A stretch of 64,000 nucleotides of DNA. It comes from Massariosphaeria phaeospora (taxonomy: Eukaryota; Ascomycota; Dothideomycetes; Pleosporales). This document shows, in pieces, positions 9,233 through 20,596 of the stretch. The DNA lies in assembly GCA_011032825.1 (NCBI GenBank), contig JAADJZ010000014.1, positions 124,001-188,000 of the forward strand, written 5' to 3'. The notes beneath the pieces were generated by a model. The model ran no database searches, was not told the origin of the DNA, and was given only the letters and a program-made list of their open reading frames with translations. Position 1 is the first letter of the stretch; every line of letters begins with the position of its first letter. A program made the position numbers and the translations under genes.

Positions 9233-10159
9233 CTACATTCCATCGAGCTTCCTTCGTCCAGTGCGTTCGAATTGTATGATCCCGAAGCTGCTAACAGGTG
9301 GCCCTTTTGCGGACCAAACGATGCCAGAACGGTTTTGACCGACGTTCGAGAAATCCACCTCGACCTCGAGATCCGGAGGGTCAAGCGGCCACGATTCAGC
9401 CACCTCGACGTAATGGCGGTTGGCATCTTTCTCGGTGAGATACGTGCCCAATTGCTCCTCGTGGTCAACGTTCATGAACCCGTGAATGATACCAGAGCGC
9501 ATTCGGTTTTTGTAGACACGAAAGAGCTTAACAGTCTCATGAACAGAAGTCTTCTTAAGTCTCGCGACCACGCTGGGATTGGTCTCCATGTCGATCTTGA
9601 GGATCATCAGCTTGTGGGTATTGCCAGGCTGGACAATGACGGGTACGTGGAGCTCTGCAACGTGTGCTGGTGTATCGAGGTATCCAATGGCGTGTTCCAC
9701 AAACCTAGTCATATGCTGGAACAGACCCTGACCTTCGTCAGGTTTCAAATGAACCACAGTCTTGATCGTCTCCACAAGGCCTACATCAATCGGCCAGATC
9801 GGACCGATGATCTCATCCTGAACCTTCAGCCATGGCCTAATGCGGCGGATATAGAACAGCGTGTTTTCGTCCTGGGCAAGCGTGAGGTTGGCGGCGCTAC
9901 GGGTGAACACGTAATCGGCCATTGACTGCGATGTCGCGTCGAGAGAGCTCGTGATTGGCGAACACTTGGCGAAGTCCTTGCAGTCTTGTTTGTGTATCTT
10001 CCAGTCCTGGCGCTGGCACTCTTTGGAGCAATAGCGCCGCGACCGACATCCCCCACATAGCTTCAGTGCAAATTCGTTGGCAGATGGTGAGGCTCCACAG
10101 CCCGGGCCCAGGCAGAGTGTACCTGGATCGGCCAGAGAGGTGGTACCTGGATCGGCCAT
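9233..10159 (-). CDS. MYND-type zinc finger protein
   Basis: A 308-residue single-exon gene. The N-terminal part holds a MYND zinc-binding pattern: CLGPGC, then CGGC, YCSKEC and HKQDC spaced as in MYND fingers, at about residues 16-60. The remaining ~250 residues form a globular fungal-type region with no catalytic motif that I recognise; there is no SET domain. MYND fingers mediate protein interactions. The repeated LADPG just after the start (DPGTTSLADPG) is a small internal duplication. A TATA-like box lies about 100 bases upstream. The gene converges with the GH62 gene across a 179-base spacer. Confidence 0.8.
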   Translation of the reverse strand: MADPGTTSLADPGTLCLGPGCGASPSANEFALKLCGGCRSRRYCSKECQRQDWKIHKQDCKDFAKCSPITSSLDATSQSMADYVFTRSAANLTLAQDENTLFYIRRIRPWLKVQDEIIGPIWPIDVGLVETIKTVVHLKPDEGQGLFQHMTRFVEHAIGYLDTPAHVAELHVPVIVQPGNTHKLMILKIDMETNPSVVARLKKTSVHETVKLFRVYKNRMRSGIIHGFMNVDHEEQLGTYLTEKDANRHYVEVAESWPLDPPDLEVEVDFSNVGQNRSGIVWSAKGPPVSSFGIIQFERTGRRKLDGM

Positions 10160-10256
10160 GGCTGAGGATTGTCGGATTCAGAAGTGTTGGAAGCGGGGTT
10201 GTTGAGGTGGCAGTTGCGTGGATGCTGGAGGAGCTGCAGAGGCAAAAGTCAATGGG

Positions 10257-10265
10257 TTTATATAG
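10257..10265 (-). promoter_or_regulatory. TATA box of the MYND gene
   Basis: On the minus strand this reads CTATATAAA, about 100 bases before the ATG at 10159, a normal spacing for a fungal core promoter. Confidence 0.4.
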
Positions 10266-11353
10266 CGACTCCCGCTAGCGTGGAATCCCGGGCATGGTTC
10301 TTACAGCCGGTCTTTCACTACCATCTTTCGTCGCCACGGATACAAAAGCTTTCACTCTCGCTGATTTGCTTCATTATCCAACTAGTGGTTGACTAGCGAC
10401 TTGGGAAAAACTCCCACGCTATGCTAAGCCAAGTGCTGCACTATAGTCTTACGAGAGGGAGCGAGAGAGAGAAAGTATTATGTGCGAAAAAACTTAAAAA
10501 AGAGAGAAGAGAAAAAAAGATCTTATAGGAGCTATCGGACGGACAACCTATATTTCTAATAGCGCGCTCTACTAAACAGACCACTTAGCGCGCAAGATAA
10601 ACACACAGAGCTCGTTACCTGAGGAGCCGTGTGACTTCTATGTAGCTCAGTGTGACGCCCGCACACTCAATGTGGCTCCCACACACTGAGGTTCTTGTCT
10701 GCCTGCCGACAGGCGAAAGAACGACCCTGCACCGAATGATAATCCGCTGGGCAGATCATTGTTGTCGAGTGAAAGGTCCCCAGGCGATCGCTACAAACGA
10801 CTCTAACTAAACTGGCACATATGTTGATGAAAGTGTGATGAAGACGGATGGAAATCCGGACGAAGTCTGAGCGTTGAGGTTGAGGTGTGAGATGGCTGGT
10901 GGGGAAGTCGCTAATGACTAAGCCGCCGCACGTACCAGATCCGGCACACGCCGGCGCGACACTTTCAACGCTCGTTCATCCCACAATTTCATCAAAATGC
11001 ACTCGAAATTGAAGCGTAAAAGCTGCGTGCATCACGGACCTGGTTGTCAGAGAAGGCAAGATGAGGGAGAAACGGGCGGCGCGCGCTACAGCGTGAACTC
11101 AATGCCCACGGCAAGGGCAGCCTAGACGACAGCGACAACACGAGCGTTACAGCACAACATCACGTCGCCGCGAAAGTAGTCACTGTCAATATGGTACAGT
11201 TTGGATATAGGAATGCCTATCCGGGTAGCGACATGTCAGAGACGTCATAGATGCCGGAATCCGTGGACGCAAGATCACACGCCATGACCCATACCCGTAC
11301 GCCGTACTGAGAAGATGCCGTTATTCACAAAAGTTCCTTGCGCTAGTGCATTT
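10266..11353. other. intergenic spacer, no gene seen
   Basis: The spacer contains a purine-rich tract (about 10450-10530), a repeated TAGCGCGC (about 10560 and 10588) and a near-palindrome GCCTGCCGACAGGC at about 10700. Open frames are short and unconvincing. The mixed composition would suit an old, decayed mobile element, but no terminal repeats or protein remnants identify one. Confidence 0.45.
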
Positions 11354-12097
11354 CTATTTTTTGGAAGGGTTCGGCGAGATGACCTCGTTGGGGAACTTGC
11401 GGAAGAGGTCGCCAAGGTGGTCGATGGGAGCCGTGAGCAGGCCCATGACGCTCTCGAAAGGCGGGTTCTCGCCAGCTGAGGGGTGGCTCCGTGACGGAAC
11501 GAAGGCCTTGCACCGACCGAAGTTCTTGGCGAGCGACTCGGAGATGCCAGCGTTGTCGGGGTCGCTAAGCACCTTCTCGAGCGACGGCAGGTCGTCGTTC
11601 TCCTCGTCCTTGATGTGGTGGGACAAGTTCGACATGAGATCTTTCAGCTGGGGCACGTAGTTGGGGTCTTCGGCTTTCATGTTCTGGAATGTCTTGAGGA
11701 AGAGTTTGACCTGGGCGGGGTTAGCACGACATCACGCAACGTGGACCGTCGACGATACACATACCTGGTGGTGCTCCTTGCGGTCGCTCTCGGCCATGTC
11801 CTTGCCCTTCTGGCCCAGGTACTTCTCGAATGCCGGATACACAATCAGCTCTTCGGCGATGGAGTGGCGGGCGAGCTCCCAGGTGAACTGGTTGCCGTAG
11901 CGGGTCTGGTGGTCCTTGTCGGTGGTGCTGACGACCTCATCGTAGTATTTCTCGATCTCCCGGTGGTCCCTGGTGATGGCCTCGCTGATGGTCGATATGG
12001 CTGCGGTGGCAGGACGGAAAGAGACTAGCCTGGCCGAGAGAGGAAGACGCAGGGCAGTTCGGGCAAGCGGGGATGTGAGGGTGCGTGAGGAGAACAT
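11354..12097 (-). CDS. hemerythrin/HHE cation-binding domain protein, probably mitochondrial
   Basis: Two exons, complement(11765..12097) and complement(11354..11710), with a 54-bp intron (GTATGT, GCTAAC branch, CCAG). The protein has 229 residues. The first ~35 residues are rich in Arg, Ser, Leu and Ala with no acids, like a mitochondrial presequence. The HHE-type iron ligands follow: RDHREIEKYYDE, ARHSIAEELIVYPAFE, DRKEHHQ and LSHHIKDEENDDLP, as paired His and Glu on four helices. Such proteins bind a di-iron or other metal centre and are linked to oxygen, nitric oxide or iron sensing. It shares a promoter region with the catalase gene. Confidence 0.85.
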
Positions 12098-12797
12098 GAT
12101 GGAAGAAGAGCAGGTTAATGAAGATGAGCGATTGTTCTGTGGCCGTGACGGAAGACTAAAGGTGTGGGTGAGAAGAAGGACAACCAGTCAAATCATGGCC
12201 ATTACTAACGGCTGCACAGTGCTCTGCGCGTCAACATGTCGCCATCATTACGTAGCGGCGCCTGCCCGTGCCCGCTGGGCGCTGGGCGCGTTGTCGCGCT
12301 GCAGCAATCTGAAAGCGCATGGCGTCGAGGTAACGCTGCGTATGCCGGCTGAACAATCGGGCGGCGCTGATTGGGCCGGGGGTCCCGGCGGATTGGCAGG
12401 CGACGCTCATTGGCCAACAACTTTCCCATGAGCACAGCATGGACAAAGTCACAACGCCATGTTAGGTCCCGCCACGAGGCAAATGCCAGTGCGGCGACCA
12501 GTACGAGGCGCTGGATTACCATGACCGCTGCTGCTGTAGGCCCCGCATCATCCCCGCGACGTGTGCTGCCCCTCGTGCTTTCCCCACTCGGTCGTCGCGC
12601 GGCACCTGCCAGCGCGAGTGTATCCTGACGGCGCCTTTCCGTTTCGGGAGTCCCTGCGATGCGACGCGCATGGCGGACGTCAGAACAGCATCAACATGAC
12701 AGACCTACACGTCCAATTGGGCAATCGCATCTGCGCGGTAATGACTACCCCGCCAGCCGTTTCCCCTCCTTAAGGGCGTCTCAGCTTCTTCCACGGC
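12098..12797. promoter_or_regulatory. bidirectional promoter between hemerythrin and catalase genes
   Basis: A 700-base head-to-head interval. TTACTAA at 12202-12208 matches the Yap1 response element. Three ATTGG (inverted CCAAT) boxes lie within 45 bases at 12370-12374, 12392-12396 and 12409-12413, and an overlapping CCAAT/ATTGG pair lies at 12713-12720. CCAAT boxes are bound by the HAP/CBC complex, which in ascomycetes acts with HapX on iron genes and is tied to the oxidative stress response. Function is inferred from motif and context. Confidence 0.5.
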
Positions 12798-14924
12798 ATG
12801 GAAATTCCTTCAAACCTGTCCTCCAAACTTCCTGCAATCATGGCTCCCTCCAGCACCAGCGCGAACACCAACCAGAATGACCCCATGCAGCACCCGCTCG
12901 AAGCCACTATGGAGGCAATCAAGGGCGCGGCTCACGGCGAAGGTCGTGCGCCCCGCGTGAGCCACATGCAGAGTTCAAACGAGGGGCCCGCCGACATCAT
13001 TGGCAAGGTCTCCGGTGCCGTACAGGGTGGCAAGCGCGAGGATGACGGCGCCTACTTCACCAACAACGAGGGCATTCCGTGGCCGGATGCGTGAGTGCTT
13101 TACGCTGACGTGCTGGGTCGACGGTGGCTAACTGTGTGCCATAGAGAACACAGCAAGACCATCGGCGGTCTGCCTCTTGCCAGCGACGTCTTCCTGTTCC
13201 AGTGAGTAACCACCCTCCCTGGAAACCTGTTTCCATCGCGTCTAACGCAGACTCCAGGAAGCAACAGACTTTCAATCGGTCCAAGAACCTGGAGCGTATG
13301 GTGCATCCTTGCGGATCTGGCGCGTTCGGTTACTTCGAGTGCACCAACGAGGTTTCCGGGCTCACGGTATGAACCAACAACTACCCAGCCTTTCTCAACG
13401 CAACACAACTAAATGTGTTTTCAGAAAGCGAGCTTCCTGCAGAATGTAGGCGAGAAGACCCCCATCTTCATCCGCTTCTCCACGGTCACTCCGGGTCGCG
13501 AATTCCCAGACGAGGCTCGCAACCCTCGTGGCTTTGCCATCAAGTTCTACACCATGGAGGGCAACTACGATATCGTTGGCTTGAACTTCGTGAGTAGCGG
13601 CTTCCGAATCATTGATGGTCTGTGCTGACTGCATTAGCCCGTCTTCTTCTGCCGCGATCCCATCCAAGGCCCCGATGTTATTCGCTCGCAGTTTCGCAAC
13701 CCCAAGAACTTCCTCTTTGACTACGACGGTATCTTCGATCTGCTTGGTAATACGCCTGAAGGTAACCACGCTGGACTCATGTTCTTCAGTGATCGTGGTA
13801 CGCCCCAGGGTTGGCGTTTCAACCACGGTTATGGCTGCCACACCTTCAAGTGGGTCAACAAGGAAGGAAAGTTTGTCTATATCAAGTACCACTTCATTGC
13901 GGATCATGGCCAGAAGAACTTCACCCAGGAACAGGCAACGCAAATGTGCGGCGAAGACCCCGACTACTCGAAGCGCGACCTGTGGGAGACCATCGAGGAA
14001 GGCAATGAAGTCACCTGGACAGCTAAGGTTCAGGTGATGCAGCCAGAAGACGCTGACCCCGAGAAGCTTGGCTTTGACCCCTTCGATGTCACCAAGGTTT
14101 GGCCCCGGAAGCAATTCCCGATGCAGGATTTCGGCCGTCTCGTGCTCAACAAGAACCCGGAGAACTACCATCGCGATGTCGAGCAGGCAGCCTTCTCTCC
14201 TGGAAGCATGGTGCCCGGTATCGAAGACTCGCCCGACCCGCTCCTCCAATTCCGCATGTTCTTCTACCGAGACGCACAATACCACCGCATTGGCGTCAAC
14301 CTTCACCAAGTTCCCGTCAACTGCCCTTTCATGGCGCGGTCGTACGCTTCGCTGAACTTCGATGGCAACATGCGTGTCGATGCCAACCACGCCGGCAACA
14401 AGCAGTACGCGCCAAACAGCTTTGCGCACAAGTTCAGGCCCGATACTGCGGAGGCGCCGTACCAGGTCAGCGACAACATCGTTAGCCGCAAGAGCCATTA
14501 CTGGCACGAGGGCAAGAAGAACGACTACGCGCAGGCGACGGAGCTGTGGACGAAAGTAATGAGCGAGGGCGACAGGCAGAACACCATCAAGAACACGGTG
14601 AACATGCTGAAGTTCGTCAAGTTCCCCCTTATCCAGGTACGCAGCTTAAGTTCAATCTTATCCACCCCCACTGTCCGACTGAACTAAGCATGAACAATAT
14701 GCTAACCCAATGCACAGAAGAAGTACCTTGCACAGCAGTACAACATCGCACCCGACTATGCACAAGGCATCTACGACGGTCTCCCGAAGAAGGAGTTCGA
14801 ATTCAGCGAGGTCGAGGAGCTGGCCAAGGACGCGCACATCTGGTACAAGGAGGGCAAGTTCAGGCCCAGCCAAGGCGAGAGGCTTGTTGGATATAACCCG
14901 TCGATGCCTGTCTACAATGTGTAG
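12798..14924 (+). CDS. monofunctional heme catalase
   Basis: Six exons: 12798..13090, 13145..13201, 13258..13366, 13425..13589, 13638..14636, 14718..14924. Together they give 609 residues; an in-frame ATG at 12840 with good context would give 595. The introns are 54-81 bp with canonical ends. Catalase motifs are present: [13 protein letters not shown] with the distal His, [36 protein letters not shown] with the distal Asn, and [16 protein letters not shown] with the proximal Tyr that binds heme. It breaks hydrogen peroxide into water and oxygen. No signal peptide or C-terminal SKL peroxisome signal is seen (the tail is PVYNV), so a cytosolic location is likely. The N-terminal ~75 residues are polar and family-variable. 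Confidence 0.93.
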
Positions 14925-15220
14925 TTTCAGCGTTCAGGTTTAGCCCTATTTGGTTTGTCGAGCGTTAGTTAAGTCGATACCAGGAAGTGTGCAGGACTCA
15001 ATTCAAGGGTTTGTGAGTATATGTTATGATTGTGCTACGTGTGATACCTTGCTTTCTGAGGCGTTTTCATTTGAACAAAGCAAGGTGTGCCGAAGTTCTC
15101 AAGCTCATTTCTCATTCTTCGCGTTCTCGCTTCCGAGTGCTACCATGCTAACCCGTCCTTGTCCACGGCTTCAAGGTGCCATCAGAGCTTCCGTGGCTTC
15201 CATCTTCCGCTGGAACTCCG

Positions 15221-15660
15221 CTAAACCCCACACACGTCCCAATCGAAGTCGTACCCGCCTGCCAAGTCTTCAATGCTCCACTGCTCCAACTGGCGGCCCA
15301 TGACTTCGAAGTCGGACCCTAGCCCCTGAACTACCATGCGACAGAACTCCTCAACAGTGCCCTTCGCTTCCTCCCATTGCGCAAGTCCCTGAGCCCCCTT
15401 CTCACCGGGTACATGCGCTGCCATGCGTTTGCCCATCGTGACTAGCCACTCGTTGGTCGCGCATAGGTACACCGGGCTCGCGTCGATGAAGCGCGTGGTC
15501 CAGGTCGTGGTTTGCATGATCGCAGCATGCATGTACGGCCGCAGCGTAGCGGCGATGTTGGTGTACGCGGTGCTTCCGCACGCTCTCAGATGTGCGCGCA
15601 GGCCAGCGAAGTCGAGGGTTTGGCTGTGGGATAAAAGTTTGCGCGAATGCTCAAAGGGAG
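15221..15660 (-). pseudogene. hypothetical gene fragment (C-terminal part), 5' end lost in an AT-rich insert
   Basis: A coding-like frame runs from the edge of the AT-rich block to a stop at 15221: ...TLDFAGLRAHLRACG, TNIAATLRPYMHAAI, RFIDASPVYLCATNEWLV and a Trp/Asp-rich end. The first internal Met is at 15532, but protein-like sequence extends about 40 codons before it, so that Met is unlikely to be the start. I do not recognise the family. It may be the distal half of the gene that starts at 16085, split by the insert, or a separate truncated gene. Confidence 0.4.
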
Positions 15661-15840
15661 CCTTATTTGTATTTAGTAAAAGCTAAATAGGTTTCTATTT
15701 TATAAAGCTACACTCTTAGAACTATAGTTAAGCCTTAAAGAAATACTATATTAAAACTAAGTTGAGCAATTAAATACGCAGGTTGCTAAAATAGGCAGCG
15801 TCAAGATAGCAAGAATAACTTAAAAAAAGTTTCTAGGGTT
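15661..15840. other. AT-rich insert of about 180 bp
   Basis: A sharply AT-rich stretch between two coding-like fragments in otherwise GC-balanced DNA. It looks like a small RIP-degraded mobile-element remnant. Terminal inverted repeats and target-site duplications are not clear by eye. A duplicated AGCAT.ATTGTGT motif lies just outside its right edge, at about 15849-15875. Confidence 0.4.
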
Positions 15841-16085
15841 TAGTTTATAGCATTATTGTGTAGCATCATTGTGTAGGGCACTGGACGCAGCGCACCCGCG
15901 TTCTCGTCCGCGAAGAGATTCCCCACTCGGGAATCCTGCGATGCTGTAGGTTGCGCCAGCGAGACGAAAACGCCACCAGGAGCGAGCGCGGTACGCTGGG
16001 CTGCGGCTGCTGCGTTGGCGAGCGCTTTAGAGCCTGTTTCATGGGGCTTGTCGGTTGGGGATTTTGTTTGGTCGTGGCTGGCCAT
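15840..16085 (-). CDS. hypothetical short protein, possibly the N-terminal half of a disrupted gene
   Basis: From ATG 16085 the frame encodes 81 residues: a polar start (MASHDQTKSPTDKP), an Ala-rich helix (ALANAAAAAQRTALAPGG), then GNLFADENAGALRPVPYTMM, ending at a stop as the DNA becomes AT-rich. The abrupt end at the AT-rich insert suggests that the original protein was longer. No family is recognised. Confidence 0.35.
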   Translation of the reverse strand: MASHDQTKSPTDKPHETGSKALANAAAAAQRTALAPGGVFVSLAQPTASQDSRVGNLFADENAGALRPVPYTMMLHNNAIN

Positions 16086-17079
16086 GTTGAGGTTGGGTTC
16101 AGGGGCTGTTAAAAAAGGATGATGGGAGCGGTTGACATCGGCGGAGGGTTTGTGTGGGAGAGGCGGGATATGGAAGTCTGAGTGTGAGTGAAAGATATTG
16201 AAGGGTTGGACAGCGATGGTATGACGTATGCGTATTCGGCAGGGATAAAACCTCCCTGGAGTCCAATTATAACGGTGTAGGGACGTGCTCAGCAACTCGA
16301 TTGGAGCGAGGAGGCTGTTTCAACATCTTGTAGATGGCGACAGAAGTTATCCTAAACGCCACAACTACCACAGATTGCTATACTAAAGGCTCCAACTAAC
16401 TCGTGACATATCGTCAAACATGGAGATGTACCTAGATAATGGAATAGCATGTGGTCCGAGCAAACCTGATTGTACTCTCCCTGGGGTATGCACGTGGTTT
16501 CACTGACCGAATCTGTCACTGTCGGATATATGTAGTCAAACCTCAGTATATATACCTTTTTTCCAGTCATTAAAAGAGTCTAATACGAGCCGAGCTACCC
16601 CTATTCATGAGGCAGAGGGACAACAAATCCCTCCGGACGATGACCTACTCAGCGGACTAATCTGCTGCTGTTCATTATATACTCGACTCTATTATAATCT
16701 TCACTTTTAATAGAACAGTGAACAATTCACTGTTCCGGTGAAACCTGTTCCCTGATAAGAAGGCTCGGCCCCGGCGCACAGCCATGATCCACCTTTCCCC
16801 TAAACACCCTCTCGCAAGGGTCAGTATACTCCCCAGCACCTTGCAATACTCACTGGAAAGCCCTATAAACCCTGTCACCGACGCCATCGCCAAGATACCA
16901 GCCCGCCGTCCGCTGGCGCGCCCCACTATTAAAACACATTGTCCGCCGACTCTGCTCCTCCACCTCCCTCCACCACACACTCTCGCAACACCGGCACGAC
17001 CCCACCCAAAGCATTCTTTGCAATCCACCTCTGCTATTGCCATTGCTACATCCTCTCATAAGCACAGCGAGCGACAGTC
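16086..17079. other. intergenic spacer upstream of the first CCCH gene
   Basis: A divergent spacer between the minus-strand fragment at 16085 and the plus-strand CCCH gene. The last ~100 bases are CT-rich, as in many fungal leaders. No gene or repeat is evident. Confidence 0.5.
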
Positions 17080-20000
17080 ATGTCTTCTGCGGCGAACTCT
17101 CGGGGAGCATTCGCCCCGCGGGACCTCAACTTCGCGAACGTGAGTGCTTCTAGGACCCTTCGAAAGCGCTCCCCTCCATCGCCCGAGATGCTTCGTGACG
17201 TGCCACAAGTCTTGAGTAAGCGGCGTCGCGACGACCGCGACGAAGATGAGACCGGCGACTTCGACGAGATTGAGCGACCCACCGCGCGCGTCCGCGGAGA
17301 TGATGGTACCGCCCGCCCGGTCTTCAAGGTATGTTTCTGCCATGTCAGATTGGTTGGCACGGGGTACTGACCCTGGCTACCACAGATGTTGGCTCCGACG
17401 ACCTGGTATTCGGCGGCGAAGGCGAGGGCCGCGATCAGTGCGCGCAAGTGCCAGAAAGCAGCAGGGCGAAAAGCACGAAACATGTGCCAGAGCGTCCAAC
17501 ATGGAGTTCGAACGTGGACGGCCGGTCTCATCATTAAGGTATGTTGATCACACATAACCCACCGTCGCCGATGCTAATAACTTCAAGGCTTTCAATTACG
17601 TCGCTCCCGACAACGTCCAGGCCACCATCTCGGCGTCCGCACCGCCTAAAGATGAAGGCCCCTCGAGTGCTGCCTCAAGCGGTACCACTTCTACCTCGGA
17701 CACCGCGTATAGCTCCAGTGATGAGATGCGTCACGCCGTCCCGGCTAAGAAGAAAGCTGTTACGAAGGCGCCTGGGGAGAAAGCCAGGGCCTTCCGACAG
17801 AAAAAACGTGAAGCTGAGCTAGCCGAACAGACTGAGTTCCAGCGGGCTAAGAAAGCTGAGAAGAAAGCTGAGAAAGCCGAGAAGGCTAGAATCAATAAGG
17901 AAAAGCGGGCTCAGAAGACAGCGGACCAAGTTAGTCTGCCACTGCACCCTTCGTGACTCCATCAACTAACCAGATCCCAGGCTCAGAGGCGTGCTGCAGC
18001 GTCCGATACCTCCTCATGGACCTCAAGCTTTGGACCCAACGAGGCGATCTTCGACCGCGTCGAGCGAGCACCACGTGAGCCGGCCATGTTCAGTGCCGGG
18101 CTTCCTACGCCACCCAGCTCTCGCGCGTCCCCTACAACCAGCGCATCCGACTCACTCTCCGAGGAAGAGAATAAGACCATGGACCTCTTGCGTGTGGAGC
18201 CTCGTAAGGATGATCCTGAAATCCTGAAGGCGAATGAGAACTTGTTTGCTGCGTGGGAGAGGGTCAAAATCACTGGCATCACCGAGTGCAACAAGGCTGG
18301 CACCAATAAGCGGGTACAGGTTTTCGTACAATCTTCCCCAGTTGCCGCTGCCTCAAACCAGGAGATTGCTGCACCTTAGGTTAGCAGGAAGGACCCCAAG
18401 TCTACCACCACAATTCCCACCCCCGGGCATGAACGGTCAACATACGAATCCATCAACACAGTTGAGCCGGTTTGTGAACCCAAGAGCCGGTCCATCACAT
18501 CCTCTAGACCTGATCCGCCCGTGGTCGATACCAGTGCCATAGAGTCTAGAATCGACGATATGCATAACACTATGATCTCGACGGCAAAGGATATGCATAG
18601 AACTGCCATCTCGACGGCAAAGGATATGCACACTTTGACCTCGGCGGCAAAAGATATGCACAGCAGTATGGCCTCGATGGCAAGTGAAGTGCAGACGCTC
18701 TCGAGTGTTCTTCAACGTGTTGTCTCGAACCAGACGCAGGGGCCTGTCCTTATCGCTCCTCCATCGCTCACTGCATCTGAGTCACGACAAGCTCTTCCTC
18801 TTCTAACGCTAGTAGCGCCCCTTCCTCAGCAGCCAGGCATCCTCCAGATTGCTCCAGCGCCTCAGCAGAATTACGGCAACCAGATTGATCATCAACATCA
18901 GCAGGTGAACAACGGCCAGATGGTTCCCGCGCCCCAACAGGGATATGACGACCAAACTATCCAGGGAATCCAGGAAGTGCTGGCACATAATACCCAGATG
19001 GTATTCGACGGCAACATGCTCCATGTATCTCAGCATGCATGCAATGGCGAGAAGTTTTTCCTAGTCAACCGAGAGGACTTGCTGGAATTGCTTCGTCAAG
19101 GTTGCCCGGTACATCATTGTGACCTGCGGGCTCCGCTCGCGGACTGTCCTCGCATAGTTGAACCTGGATGTTTTGAAGGATCCCTCGGCATTCCTCCACA
19201 TTCGTCTTCGTCACCACACTCTACATCGCCGGATGCTGTGCCCACTCAACAGGTCGAGATATATGGCGCTGAGATGGAGGAGGACGAAGATTCCTTTGAG
19301 AATGCCGAAGCTCAGAAGCGCCAACGCGAGTTTGAGCAACAGCAACAATGGGAAGCTGAGCAACAGCAAGAAGTGGGACCACAACAACAGGCACCAGAGC
19401 GCGTTTCCCATCTGGCGTCTGGGTTGGATGCGATCATGGGCGGTCACGAAGACCCAACGCTCCGCGGACCCCAAAACCCGGGGTTTACTTCGAACGAAGC
19501 GTCTTCGTCGAGATTTGATGGGCACCGAAACCCGAGGGCTGCTGCGAACGAAGCGTCTTCCTCGGGAGCTGGTAGTGCCCGAGGCGCGTCTCAGATTCCT
19601 TGCAAGTTCTTCGCCAGTGGTAACTGCAGGTTCGGTAGCAGATGCAGGTTCTCCCACGGCCTTCCTAGCGACGATCAAGACCGCCCTGCTCGTGTCACTT
19701 ACCCAACACGACACCGTTCCCGAACACCCCCGACCGTGTCGATGTTCGTGCCGTCATCTCGAAACAACAGGAGCGAGGTTGTACTAACCCTCTCCGATAT
19801 GCCTCGACTCCCACATGGCCGTCCTGAAGAGATCACCGCCCTGTACGGGCACTTGCAGGAGCTGATTCGAAGGATTACAGCAATGAGAATCCCCGAGGAG
19901 TCGGACATTGACCAGGCGGGCAGCCATCTCAGGCGCTGTCTCAAGGCCTGCCTCAAGGAAATCTTGAGGGCCACTCCTCAACAGGTCAATGAATCGCCAA

Positions 20001-20596
20001 TGGGAGCTCTCAACCCGCGGGCCATGAGAGATGCAATTTTGTCATGGTGGAATTCCACCACTGGCGGAGAAGAGCTGGACGACACGCTGACAGAATGTCT
20101 TCAGAAGTTGACAAAACTGGGAGGCGACGTCGGCACGCTTGCAGATGCCGCCGCTGAGAATGCGGAGCTGGGGAGTGACTGGGACGTCCGCCCGCCACGA
20201 CCCCTCAGTCCGCCTCGTTCCCCCGCTCGACGCAGCCGCTGGGACAATGATGACAACGACGACTGGCAACAGGTCGGTGGCCGCAAGAGCCCGCGCTCAC
20301 CTCCAGCCACCCGAGGCGGCTCAAGTAGGCGCCACGAAGACGCGCCGCGATACCAGCCACCGGCTCTCAGGCGTCCGGCCCCATTCAACTACGACGACGA
20401 CGAGCTTTTCCCCCCGACCAGGGATAACAGGCCCCAACCGTCGACCTACACCAGACAGCCTGCTTCCATGAATCGAGGGCCGCCGTCTTGGTCTAGAAAC
20501 AAGCCATTCCTAGGTGCGTGGGTTCATAGATAGTACAATTTTGGTAGATGTATGTACTAACGTGTTGCAGTGGATGACGACGACGAGGAGCTCTGA
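17080..20596 (+). CDS. large CCCH zinc-finger protein, probable RNA-binding
   Basis: Proposed exons 17080..17328, 17386..17538, 17588..17929, 17981..18313, 18380..20513 and 20571..20596 keep frame throughout and give 1078 residues. The exon 18313/18380 junction removes the in-frame TAG at 18377-18379. The last intron joins ...PFL to VDDDDEEL. Features in order: an Arg/Asp-rich N-terminus (KRRRDDRDEDE), a Lys/Ala/Glu-rich helical region near residue 190 with AEKKAEK, four DMH repeats, Gln-rich stretches, and one canonical finger CKFFASGNCRFGSRCRFSH (C-x7-C-x5-C-x3-H) encoded near 19600-19660. A helical segment and an Arg/Pro/Asp-rich tail follow. Such fingers bind AU-rich or other single-stranded RNA. 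Exon 2 is the least certain part. Confidence 0.7.
18557..18688 (+). repeat. four tandem 30-33 bp repeats inside the CCCH gene
   Basis: Units begin at 18557, 18590, 18623 and 18653, each starting GATATGCA. They encode DMHNTMISTAK, DMHRTAISTAK, DMHTLTSAAK and a diverged fourth unit, probably extending an amphipathic helix. Confidence 0.75.

Noticed and set aside
10450..10720. Possible decayed transposon in the MYND-hemerythrin spacer
   Set aside because: Repeated TAGCGCGC and a near-palindrome are too short, with no terminal repeats, target-site duplications or coding remnants.
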